From assembly GCF_001039355.2 (NCBI RefSeq), contig NW_019773703.1:599555-663554 (forward strand): a DNA stretch of 64,000 nt. Reading direction: 5' to 3'. Origin of the DNA: Lingula anatina. Its lineage: Eukaryota > Brachiopoda > Lingulata > Lingulida > Lingulidae. The position numbers and the translations under genes were made by a program. A model generated the notes under the pieces. It worked only from the letters and a program-made list of their open reading frames with translations. It was not told where the DNA came from and ran no database searches. Positions 1 through 12,600 of this stretch are shown here, piece after piece; position 1 is the first letter of the stretch, and the number at the start of each line of letters is the position of its first letter.

Positions 1-720
1 CTTCATTTGATTAACTTGCTCTGTGAAGTGATATTAATTTTACCTTATAGAATTACACTGTTTAGTTTATAATGAGGATGGTTATGAGAGTAGGTGTGGT
101 TTATGCTTTCCATGCAAAGTGCAGTGGATAGTAAAAAAACATCATTTTTATTGGGTTTACGTGAAAGATAATACACTGTCACCTGAGACATGTATGCCAG
201 TACATGTAGAGCTTCACAGAGAGGTATTCAAGGCATATATTGCAAAAGGGTGGCAGTGTGTGATTTGACTACATACTGAAAGAAAGCACTTGCATTTTAC
301 TGAAAAACACACCAAAAAAAAGGAATAAAGCATATATCGCCACAGTCACGTAACATCTGTAGGTATGTGTAGTGCAACATCAAGAAAGTAGCATCCAGTT
401 TCTTCTGCAGCTCAATAATCAAACTGATCCTAAAAAGAACTAACACTAGAAAATGAGTAGATTTATCCAAAATGTATAGCAATAGCAACATGACATTTGA
501 CTCCGTGATATGTGTGTTTGTGTGTGAGGGGGGTGTTAGTCTATGCTTGTTTGTGTGTATTTGTGTACAAATGAGTACATATATGTATCTGGTTGTATAT
601 GTATCTGTATTTGGTTGAATCCTGTTGTTCGTTGTTTTTTACACACACCCTTTACCCAAGGCAAATATTCTTGTAAGTATGATTCTGACTCTATATCTTT
701 GATCACTTTTGTCTCCTCAG
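1..720 (+). other. intron upstream of the terminal exon of an unidentified gene
   Basis: The sequence runs into a pyrimidine-rich acceptor ending tctcctcag at 720. No exon, RNA gene or repeat with clear ends was recognised here. A GT-rich stretch (about 506-600) lies in the middle. The open frame continuing leftwards from 721 to 543 is judged to be intron read-through, because it is Cys/Tyr-rich and unlike the hydrophilic protein that follows. Confidence 0.55.
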
Positions 721-1922
721 GTGAAGACACTCCACTCATCTCCGAGGCAACGCCAACAGCTGTGGAGAAACAGTTACCATGGAAACGAAATTCTGGTCGA
801 CAACCAATATCTTCATCCTTGACGCACAGCCTTCCAGATGACGACATTCCACGAATGAGTGAGTGCCCATCTTGGGTAGACAACCTTGATTACAATCACA
901 TCTCTTCGTCTCCTGCCGCTTCACTGAACATCAGCCCCAACAATTCACGGAGCATGCCTGTATTAAGTGTGGTACAACAACTAATGCAGCCTGCAGTCCT
1001 CGAGGAGGAAGAGGATGAAGGGGACACAGTTGCCATGACAACAGAAAACAGTGATAAGGATGTTAACAGTGACATGGTGGAAAAGGTTGTGTTTTCAGCT
1101 GGAAGTGAGCATGAACATGAGGGGAATTCTGGGATAGCAGATGCAAGTAAAGAGGAAAAAACGGATGTATCTGTGGAAAAACAAAATGAGGTTGAAGAAA
1201 GTAATGGTGGTTTGTCATTTTCATTACCATGGCGACGTCAAGATGATGAAAGTGATCAAGGACCGGTAAGATCACCATCTGCCAGTCACATAGTAGATTC
1301 CTCTCAGAACTTCGCTCCTTTACCCTCCAATCGCAGCTTTACACTTAGTGAACGTGAGGAGTGTCTGGAATCCAAACACTTAAAACCCATCAACCTGCAG
1401 TCTGTGATATCATTGCCAAAATACAACGACACATATCCAGATAGCCATGATGTGTTTTTAGAACAATCTGATGTGCTGAAAAGTCTACCTCAGTCTGATG
1501 ATCTTGATCCAGACGACCGTATTCACAAGTGGTTACAACATTCACCGGATGACCTTGGGTCAGAGGAAGAGGAGGAGATTGAGGAAGAAATGAAAAAGAG
1601 GAACAAGAAATGGGAGGAAGGGGACAATGAACCTTTGGAAGTTGTCGTTGTCCCTAATGTTGATACCTCATCTGCAAACAACTGTGATAACACAGGGGAT
1701 TCCACAGCGAGTGAAAAGAACTGTATAGATTCTTCAAGAAATGGAAGTAAATCCAACATTGGGCTTAAAATGGACAAGACAGACCCAGTTAAAAGTGAAA
1801 ATAAATCCAGCTCGGGGTTTGTGTTAGACTGTGGGGAGGGGCCCACTGCCATTATAGTTGTAGATGACAAGAGAAAAGATCAGACGGAAAATAAGGAGAA
1901 CGATGCCGAGACATATGTATAA
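721..1922 (+). CDS. terminal coding exon of an unidentified acidic, Ser-rich protein
   Basis: I do not recognise this gene. A good acceptor (tctcctcag) precedes base 721, and the frame stays open for 399 codons to a TAA ending at 1922; the first two bases complete a codon begun in the previous exon. The protein is hydrophilic and looks disordered, with many Ser, Glu, Asp and Asn residues and acidic runs such as EEEEDEGD and SEEEEEIEEE. Short Leu-Pro-Trp motifs (LPWKR, LPWRR) occur twice and may be docking sites. It ends Glu-Thr-Tyr-Val, which fits a class I PDZ-binding motif (S/T-x-hydrophobic at the C-terminus). No folded domain is visible. Upstream exons lie outside the window, so the product cannot be named; it could be a scaffold or regulator tail. 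Confidence 0.65.
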
Positions 1923-2367
1923 TATTGTATAAATTTAGTTTGTACAGTATTTATTTTAAAACAATTAGATTGGATAGGTACTATTTATTTATTAAGGCAT
2001 TTAGTTTGTATAGTGTAGAATATCTTTGTGTTAGTAATTTATTAGCCATTCATTCTCGATGTTAGTATATCTTGCTAAGTTGGTATTTTTTTTTCTAATT
2101 TTTTTTTATTATGATAAGTTGCATTTTTGAAATTTTACCCAACAAACCATAACATGTTTTGAGGCAAATTGGGGTTTCTGAGTGAAATGGTTTTCTGGTA
2201 ATAGAATATTTATATTCTTATGCAAGAGAAAGAGAAATTGCATAAGTACACAAGAGGTGGTTTCTTGTAGACAGGTAAGTGGATAAGTGTTTGTGTGTGT
2301 TGTGGCTTCAGACGATATCTTGCATGGGACACAAGGAAATTAATTTTAGATTAGATTTTAGCAAAAA

Positions 2368-2373
2368 AATAAA
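2368..2373 (+). terminator. candidate polyadenylation signal AATAAA
   Basis: This is the first canonical AATAAA after the stop codon at 1922, giving a 3' UTR of about 450 bases. A second AATAAA at 3924-3929 is an alternative. Only the hexamer supports the call, and hexamers are common by chance in AT-rich DNA. Confidence 0.3.
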
Positions 2374-5300
2374 TGTTGTTTTGATAAATTTTCCATTCTA
2401 CTAAGAATATATTTTCTTAAAGTAATCTATGGCTTGTGTTAGAAACCAAACATGCATCCAGCTTTAACCTTCATAATTATCAAGCATCACATCTCTGTCA
2501 GACAGTTACTGAAGGTCAGAAAATAAGTCTAGGAGATTCCTAGAAATGAGGTAAGCGTGGGTGACAAGTCATGTGAACTTGAATGCTCGATATTCAAGGA
2601 AAGGATGACTTCCATTTACAGGAAATGCAAATGCTCTAGGAAAAGATATTTGCCCTCAGCTTTGTGCATATATTCTGGGGAAATATCAGGTGTCATTAAG
2701 CACATTTTCACAACGCGTGATATTTTAAATGATGCAGGTATATTTCTATGGCAGATGTTCACTTAAGGGCTGTTCTTACCAAGTAATAATTGCATGGGTC
2801 AGATGAGAACGTTGCCAGGTGAAGGTCAAAGTTCAAGGGTCAGAAGGTCATTCTTTACTTTAAGAGAAGTTCTTATTGGGACAGGATGGATCATACTGTA
2901 TAATGCAGCTCTTGATTCTGATGCTTAATGGCAGTGAAGAAGTGACGCACTACACAATATGTTTGAAAGAAATTAACCAATTAATGTGCTTTTCACCGAC
3001 CTGCTGAAATGCTGGGAGCACTGTTGTACTATATTATACACATAGTACAACAGTTTATAATACACAATTTAGTTAAATCTTTCTTAAGTCTAAAGTGACC
3101 CAGTGACATCACATGAAGGCAAAAGTGAATGTTTGTGTCACTAGCTTTGTGTAGAGTGTGGAAAGTCGTTGGAAGGGTGATTGTATTTTTTGATGACACG
3201 TGTACAGCTTACCTCATAAGAACTTGCTTTCTGACCTGTATCCAATTAACTTTTCAGAATTGTAGCATTTTTTTTTCTGGATAGGACTCGCACAAAGCAT
3301 TGTTTTGAAAAGTAATATACATCACATTGTTTTTTAAATTAATTCTGCAAACACCTTTTGATAGGACTTGCTACAGGAAATGATAGGAAACATTATTCTG
3401 TCTGTGCAATGAACTTGATGTTGGTGTCAGAATGTGCAGAGGAGGCAAGTATAATTAATACATATTCCCACTCACTGAACAGTTAATTAAGTGTTTTTTT
3501 TTTCATTCTTCAGGAAACTAATTTTAAGACTTCAAGATAGCAGTAAATGTGATATATCTTATATAATTAGTAGACATAATATAAATATAGGTAAATGGGT
3601 AACTTGGAGAGGATAACCTTCTGTATGAAGTGTCCTTAATGTCTGGACATACTTGAATCTGGTACTAAAAATTGTGAGGATCACACTGATTATATTATTT
3701 ATTGATATTTCAAATAAGTTATATATTCAGTATTTTTTTTTCAAATGATTATGTATTTAGCTTATGTGGTTAGATTTAAGGACATCCTGTACTTGTTATG
3801 TATGAGAAATTTATTGGAAGAGAAAACCAGATTTTTTTCCAAATAATTTTTGTTTGAACTACCTTTTCTCTTTTTTGTGTTTTTATGTGTTTTTAAAGCC
3901 TGTACCTTCAAAGTTTTTTGCAAAATAAACATGACTGAAAAGAAACATATAGTTTATTATTTTTTTTTTTCAAAATTTGAATACATATATAAAAGTTACT
4001 TATGGCATGAAATTGAATTCAGAAATTCCAATCCAAAAGAGATTTATTTTATGATTTTAAATTAATATTTATCCATGTAGAGTATTGAATGATTTTATCT
4101 TCCTAACACTGTAAATACTCAAATGACTTACAATTTTCAAGGGTTCCTTTCTGCATTACTATAATTGTAAAGCCATGAAACTGATAGGCCTCCTAGTAGA
4201 TATTTTGTCTACTTTTAATTAAAACTGATTTGCATTCATGAACAAGACCCTCTTTGTATGATAAAATCATTTCCTTACTCCGACTACAATGATATGCATT
4301 TTGGCATTCATCTAGTCACCTACTTACACAGTGATTTGATTTAGAGTACAACCTTCATTGTCGCAAGCAGTCTAATAAAATTTCCACCAATTTCTATTGT
4401 AAAAATTTGTGATGACTATTTACAACAATCATTAGTTTTCTTTTGTTCTTCAAACAAGTCATTTAGTAGATGCCAATTAGTCATACATATATACCAAATA
4501 ATTCATTTCCTACACTGTTCATTCACAGTATTATTTAGTTTTGAAATTAAATTAATAATCACTTTTTCATTTAGTTTGCCTAATAGTGTGTGGATTGTTA
4601 GAGCACATTTGATAAATCCCAACTAACACAATCCTACTGTTACTCGTAGAAAAGCGTATTTGCTATAACTAATTACACATATTGGTATTGAATAATAATT
4701 TTATTTTATATATCAAACAAACATTTTTCAACACTTTTAACCAATTTTTATTGCAATGTGTGTCAGTATTCAATTACCTCATATGCAAATAATCATAAAG
4801 CTCATTATCAATAATAACAACAATAACAACATGAAACAAATAAAGAAAAAAAAAATGCAAAATGTATAAGCATCTGAATATACCACTGAGTGCTGCTTTC
4901 TATTATTTACCACACAGTCATAATGTTCACTTAATAGATCTACCTGAATGTCTCCAAGGCAATACGTACGAGCAGTTTTCACAACTCAGAGCAGGTTCTG
5001 CCAACTGTAAAGAATAAAGCTAAAAAGTTAAAACATTGAAAGTGACACAATTATTTCACAGGTAACAAGTCACCTGTAGTACAATATAAAAGAACTTGCA
5101 GCACCATCCTTTGGCCACCATATTAAGTATAATAAAATCTTCCTCTGTAACATCACTTTGACACTTATAAACTCTACCATACAGCAGCCTTGAAGATCTG
5201 CAACATTCTGCTTTAACTAGGAAGTACCTTAGAAATGTGTGGAAAGGTAATCTCGTAAAAAGGGGAGAAAATTTGGTTCACTTTTATTGCATAGTTAATT

Positions 5301-5919
5301 TTTATATTTTTATTAAAAGCATCTGGCCTTCAGTTTTCTTTGGTAACATTAGGTGATCTCATGACAGTCATTTTAGTTTTGAGCAAATATGTTTTTTTTT
5401 TTGTTTGATACCCTGTATTTCCCATATATTTCATTGAAATTCAATTTTCATTTATAAGGCAGCAATAATAGAATGATTTTTATGCCCGTTTTCACCTAAA
5501 GCTATTTACGAGTTAAAGGGCCATATATGGCTACATACAGGGTTAGATAAAACTTCTACTACACACTGCCTCATCTATCACCTACTCATTATCTGAACTC
5601 ATTGAAACTGACCCAGGGGCTACAGTTTTCATAAAACTTACCAGAAACAATACAACAAGAAATGCAACTCCTAACATACATTTGCTGATAGCATTCTACC
5701 TTACAACTTTTTTATCACAAACACAAATAGAATTTTTCTATAAAATTATTTTCAGGATGCAAGGTTTTTTTTAAGTTAAAAATTTCACATACATTAAATT
5801 CAAAAGGCTTTAAAATTGTAACTTATAATTTTTCCAAAAGTAATTCAAAAGAAAAACATGATAAATTTTAAGATGTGTGTAAGTTTTATAAAAAAAATCC
5901 AGACACGGACAATCTCTCC
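2374..5919. other. intergenic or 3' UTR sequence, nothing recognised
   Basis: This AT-rich stretch lies between two convergent genes: the unidentified gene ending at 1922 and PDPR ending at 5920. It probably contains both 3' UTRs. The open frames are short and of low complexity. No RNA gene or repeat with defined ends was seen. Confidence 0.5.
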
Positions 5920-6590
5920 TTATTGTGTCTCGTACATGGGGTAATGATCATCCAGGTTATGCTGTGTGGGCATGTAAGGGGACTTGGGAGCCGATATGCC
6001 CACTTTCACAGGGAACCGTCTGCCGGCTATATCGATCTCATACTTAGCATTAGGGTCCATCACCCAGTTCTCATTGATAATATTCCTGTTCCCTGTGTTG
6101 TCTGTGAAATCCTGGACATAGCCCAGGCAGATGTGGGATTCGAGGGAGAACCCATAAGCAGCCGAGGTGGTCATGCCGGCAAATTTCCCATTTCTATATA
6201 TGGGTTCTCCTCCCCAAGGCCAGGGGTCACTATGGTTGTCGTGGTCTTCAACGAGGAGTTGGACAAATCTCTTCTTGATTCCCTCTTCTTTCTGCTTCAG
6301 CAGGGCTTCTTGTCCTATAAATGGCTTCTAAAATGGGTAATAAAGATTTTTTTTTTTTTTGACATAACAATGTCATGAACTGTGAAGGGATGAAATAATA
6401 AACAGTCCATCTACAGAATATGACTTTTTAAAGGGAATAAAAACATGCATTACAAAATTGCAATGCTTTGGAAACATAAGCAAACAAAAAAAATGTGAAA
6501 TTTCTCTAACCTGTTAGACAACAATAATTTGGATATTTATCTACAGGTAAACCAATAGGATCGACATGCATATGTGTGTGTGTGCGTGTT

Positions 6591-6622
<32 letters not shown>

Positions 6623-9600
6623 GGAGGAGAAAAACAGGCAGCATCTTCATCTTACATTCTTTTTCACTCTGAAATCTCTCCCACATTCTAAAGGTGTAGA
6701 GTTGGAGTCCAGGTCAATGCCCCAGTAGGCCAGGTACTTCTCTATCCTCAGACTCCTGTGTGCCATCAGTCCCACGTTCTTCAGACCATAGTCATGTCCC
6801 GAGCTGATCAGGGTGTCATACACATGGAGGGCATACTGTGGCGAGAAAATCAAATATCACAGTCTTCCAAACTGATATCAGACTAAGGGCTCATTCCCAT
6901 TGAAAGTATCGTTCTGCATAGATTGATCCAACTTTGTAGGGACTCTCGCATAATGCAATCAGTTTAACATATTAACATGCTGCCTCTTGTTTCCAGTGTA
7001 TTGCTATTCTGTATATTTAACTCAATGCCAGGAGGAGGCATGTTAATCTGTAAATCTGATTGCATTCAGTGAGAGTCCACACAGAGTTGGATTGATCTAC
7101 ATAGAGTGATGGTCTCATTGTGAATGAGCACTAAGTATCCATGTGCTTTTCCATCATTCAATTTAACAACCTTCATAGCAAATACAAATGCAGGCTTAAA
7201 AATATGTCTTCTTTGTTGAAATGAAAATGTGGGGAGAAAACCAAAAATCATAGTGTTTGAAAGCATAAGACTAAATATTCAAGTGTTCTTCTGACATAAA
7301 CAACTCTTCTATTTAATCAAAATAAAATAACATAAATCAATGTCTTCTTTGTTACAATTAAAACAGAAAAATGATGAAACAGAAAGCTTCTTTACCTTTT
7401 AGTATCTAGGGGACAGGAGGCAATGGGGGCAATCTTATTTTTAAACAACAAAAGAAAACAAAACTAATCAAAACCAACCCCTTTTTGTTTATATCTATTT
7501 TAAATACAAGTTCCTGTGCCCGTTATTTCATAAAACTGAAGGCATTACCTCTGAAGGTATATACAACATCCAGCCGTCGTCTCCAGTGTGGGTAAGACGC
7601 ATGGCTTTTATACCACTGGCATGGCCCAGGTACATCGTCTGCAGGAAAAATAGAAAAAGAGCACTGAACTGGGCAAAATATTTAGTAATTGGTAGACCAG
7701 AATAGAATAATAGACACTTTTACTGATCACAGCAGAACTAACTGTTCTGACATGTCAGTAGAGAAATCCAAAACTGGCAAATCTCAAAGGAGAGATATTT
7801 TAAACTAATAATTTTTTCAAATGCATTTTTTTTCTTGCATTTTTTCCAAGACATCAATTATCTCATGCTTCACTTGTTGCTTTTCAAATTTCTTCTTTAA
7901 TTTGCTTAAAAACCACAGCTCTTCAGTCATAACTCTTTCAATGATCTCTCTGTTATTCATGTGATAAAACCAGTTTTAACAACCAATCACAAACCTTGAC
8001 AGTCATGGAGGGGAACTTTGTTATGTGGAGAGGTATTTCTGCCAACTCATGCAGGAAGTCTTTGGCTTTTGGACCAATCACATTGAGTGTTGTATACATG
8101 GATGAGACATCGCTGAGGATAACTGAGCCGTTAGCAGGCAAATGCTGTGACAACCAATTGTAGGCACGTGTCTGAGTGGTTGATAGAGATATCATCATAT
8201 AGCTGGAGAAGAGAAAAAACATGAAATGAAATAAAATGGCCATATTACCTCAGGCTAAACATGGGCGCTGAGCTGAATACCAGACCCCAATATATTAGCA
8301 GGCTAAACATAGGCACAAATGGAAATTAATATGTGAAGAAACTGACACTGGGTCTGAAACTCAGGATGTGGACGTTTATTTTACAGATAGGAAAGCTTAA
8401 GTTTCTATCATCGACATAATTGTGTTAATTTAATACAAGCATTTATTTAGACACCAAGGAAAACTGATTTAGTAAATTCGCCATTATACACAGGGCCACT
8501 ATCAGCACCCCACCCCTTTCCTGCAATTGATTAGTTCCATACACTGTTCCTCACCAATTCTCTGCTACCCTGGCTAGACTACAGTCATTCTCATAGCCCC
8601 CCTTGTGGTTGTGTACCCCTGTATGGATGACTGTACCCACTGGCTTGTCTATGTCATTGGAGCACATCTTCTGGAGAAAGTCCACAACTTCCGTACCCGC
8701 AGACTGAAAAATAAATAAATAAATAAAATTTATTGATTGCACCTTTAAATATGTCACTGTTGATTAATATGCTAAACTTTAACACCAGGCAATATAAATC
8801 AGCTATGCAATATTGGAATTAAAAACATTTCACAACAGACTGGCCTATAATAACAGCAGCTGTATATCTAAATATAAAGGCTGAGCTAAGGTTGTTTGAG
8901 ATTCTTCGCCAGACCAGGCCCTGGCAACATATTGGCCTATATTAATAATACAATACTTACATGTAATAACTACAAAACAACCTGACCACCCTATTGCTTG
9001 GCAGCTAGTTGCAGTCTACACTTACCTTTAGTTCTATCTTGGTAACATAAGACATGTCAAACAGGCCAACCCCTTCTTTGCATGCCCAGTACTCAGACGC
9101 CACTGCATCAAACCAAGATGGCCGATAGAAGGTAAGGCGGGGGATGGTGTTGTCAGTGTACTCTTCTGAAATGTCATATCAGGTTACTTTAAATAGTTGT
9201 TCTTGTAAATATTCGAAAGTTGATTGGAACGTGTTAAAGAAATGATATCTGTATAAAATGGTTAATTTACTAATAAATACATCTTGTAGAAAGCAGTGCA
9301 CTAGTGATGCATACACAATTTTCAATATATATCTCTAGTAGAAATTTAAAAAAAATTATAATAATTATCTAATGATGAATAAATATATTTTATATATTTG
9401 TTCACAATGATTTTTGTGTACTCCAGGATATTCTTTGGATGCTATTTTTTTTTTTAGCTAAATGAGAGTACAAGTAAGCTAAAGCCATATCCCAGTGTAA
9501 CTTCACCCAAAGACAGGTCACATGCAAGAGGTCTTTTACAACAGCATTCCAGAACTTGAAACCTTTGACTTTGTCTACAAATGCTGATGTTATACACTAA

Positions 9601-12600
9601 GTTAGTAAAGCAACACTCTCTACATACGTCATACATATAGTAAAGGCACATTAAGACAATCTCAACAATGTAACAGTTGTATATTTAAAGCCCCAAACCT
9701 TTTTAATTGAAAGACATAATATTATGTTAACTCACTACAACATTCAAATTCAAATGGATTTGCACACTTCGGATTTTATAATGTACCTTTACAGTTGAAC
9801 CCTGGTTAAAAAAGCTATCAGACTATGACACAAAAGTTAACGTATATATGGAATTTTTAACTCATAGCCCAGTTATTTTTCAAATACCTTGTAAGTATTT
9901 CAGGTGAGATCATATCTCTGTATGTGCAACATATCATGTGCTTCAGCTAATAAGTTAAGAAAAGCTTATATTAGTAAGAGTATTCCTTCCTTCTCTCTTT
10001 CTTGACTTCCATAATCTCCCTTCTTCCCGTCCCCCAATTCTTGGATTCGCCAACTTTTAACTGATAATTTGAATTATCATAATTAATAAATTATCATAGA
10101 TACCACTGGTTTTCTTCACCAAGACAGGGATTAGTAGCAAAAAAGAGGGGGCTATTTAAGAAATGGAAAATAAATATATATTCTTTTAAATACTGCTGTG
10201 TAGGACAATATATATACTAGTATATGACTGTGCTGCCTCCACCACTGCTCTCACATCACACTATATACAGGCTCTTCCTAGACTGGCGTTTTGTCACTAA
10301 TGGCTTATTTCCTAAATATTTTTGGTTAAAGAAAAAGTTGAATGTGTAAAAGAGTTTACAACTATTGCTTTGCCAAATTTAATTTGACCTAATCAATTTA
10401 AGGCATCTGACTCAAATCATTCGTTTTATTTGTGTAAAGGAAAAAAGACTTGAAGTAAAATAAGATATCAAAATCAAAAATAATATTTTTGAAAATATTT
10501 ACCCATTTCTTTAAGCCAGTAGGATCAAACCAAACCAGTGTCGAAGAGATCCCAGTATACAGATATGATAACAGTACAATATGTACCTGGTTTTAAAAAT
10601 TTGTAGCCTTTGTAAGCCCCTGAAATGTTTTATTTACACCAATATATTATCTTTTTTTATTATAAGTGAGTGCAACAAGAGATTGACAACCTGTACGTAC
10701 ATGGTGGCTAGTATAAAATGGATTCCCGGTAATTTTCATGAGCAGCATTTATGCAATATATTTACAAATACATATTTACTATCAACAGAACTTCAAATTG
10801 TTATTCCAAGCTGTTTTGAACTGAAAAAAAAAAAAATAATGATACCATGAGGAGGTGGATGGCAATATTTATTAAACAAAAGTTAAACATAATTATTATT
10901 TCATGATATCATTATATGTGCAGTCATTTATTTTACCTTTTTAAACCTTCATATGTTTAATTGCCTTTCTTTCAGATCTTAAGCAATGACAGTTTCTGAG
11001 ACTGAATTCCCCTATTTTGTAGTTTGTAGAAATTTTCATCTTGTGAAATCAATCTATAAAGTTTGTGATAAATAAGGAATACTCGTTGTTCAGTCTTCAG
11101 CTCCAAGTAATCTGTAATCATATGTTCCTGGCTCAGTTCAGCTGAATCCTGTCAAAAGAGTATCAACTTAAAATGTTAGATCCCTAGTTCAGAAAAAAAA
11201 AATGAATACAACTTATTATAATAAACAGTTCTAATTGCTAAAAGCACTGTCTACGGAATATCTTTGATACACATTATCCCCAGCAGCCATAATGCAGAGT
11301 TTTCCAAGCTAGGCCAGGCCTGGTACGATCTCACAAAACATGAGCATGCTTCCAATTGGTTGCCTAACATCATGTGACACTGCCCCAGCAAAGAATATCC
11401 AATTCCCCTATGACAGTCCTTATGATAAATACGTTCACAAAGATCCTCTAGTTTCTGCAAGTATGCTGCAACTTCTGCCTCCTCTCCACTTTCGTGGGCG
11501 CAGATAACACCAAGGAACAGACCAAAGATGGGAGAGTAAAGTGGCAACAGTGTCAGCCTTCCTGTCAGGCAATCTAGGGCAGGGCTTCCACCAGGATTGC
11601 CGGCATAAAGAACATACTGAACTGCCTCTGGGAGACAGGACAAATGTGAAAATTTCACAGGGAAATATAAATCCCAACCAAAGGAATTGGTTTTCATTGC
11701 CCAACAGAGTAAATCTGCATGATCTGTTATCCCAGATTCATTTTCTAGAAGATTCGTCAGTTCTTGTGGGTAACTATCAAGTGTAGCTGTTTTGTCACAA
11801 ATGCAAGCTGTAATGTGAAATTTCATATTTTCATGGTCAAGAGCAAACTGAATGTATTTTTTGGCTTTTTCAAAATACATGGCAGCTTCTTCCAATTTTC
11901 CTACAGCTTTGGCTGATTTGCCTCTGGAATAATATAAATTTGCAACTTTCAGTCTGCTACCAACTTTGTCCAAATTGACAGCTGAGAGTAAAAATATTTC
12001 AGCTTGTCTAAAGTAGGAGTCATTTCCCTGTAGCATTGCCAACTCTTGGCACATACAACCAAGAGACTGAAAACAGAACATTTGAATCAATCTGAACACA
12101 AGCCTTCCAACAGTTTTGTTTTTGGTGCTCAAACAAATCTTCTTAATGCGCTTAAAAGACACAGCCATGGTTAAAGGGTCCTCCATCTGAATATCATCTG
12201 GTTTTAAGTAAGGTAGGCACTGAATGCCACAGAGCCGAAACTGTAGATTCCCAGTGCCATCTTTTCTTTCCTTCAAGCTGCTTATCATCATTAGAACTAA
12301 TGAGATATTAACTCTATAACTCTTTATTGCATATGAAAGCAATTTCAGTTGAACATCTGTAGCAGTGTCCAGCAAATTGTTCTCAGGCACGAAGTATACA
12401 GGTAAATAACCCTCGTCAACAAAGGACTGGAGTCGTGCCAGACATTCTTTGACACATCTGACCAGACTCCCTCTTTGCCAAAGTTCTGGGGGAGTTTCGT
12501 GTACCATCCAAAACATTACAGTTTTCATGTGGTACGAACACAGCACATTTTGATTTTCAAACCTTTCATCTATTTCAGCCGCAATCAATGACTTGATATA

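Noticed and set aside
5875-6378. Plus-strand open frame of 167 codons
   Set aside because: It lies opposite PDPR exon 17, whose minus-strand reading has clear family similarity. The plus frame is a shadow.
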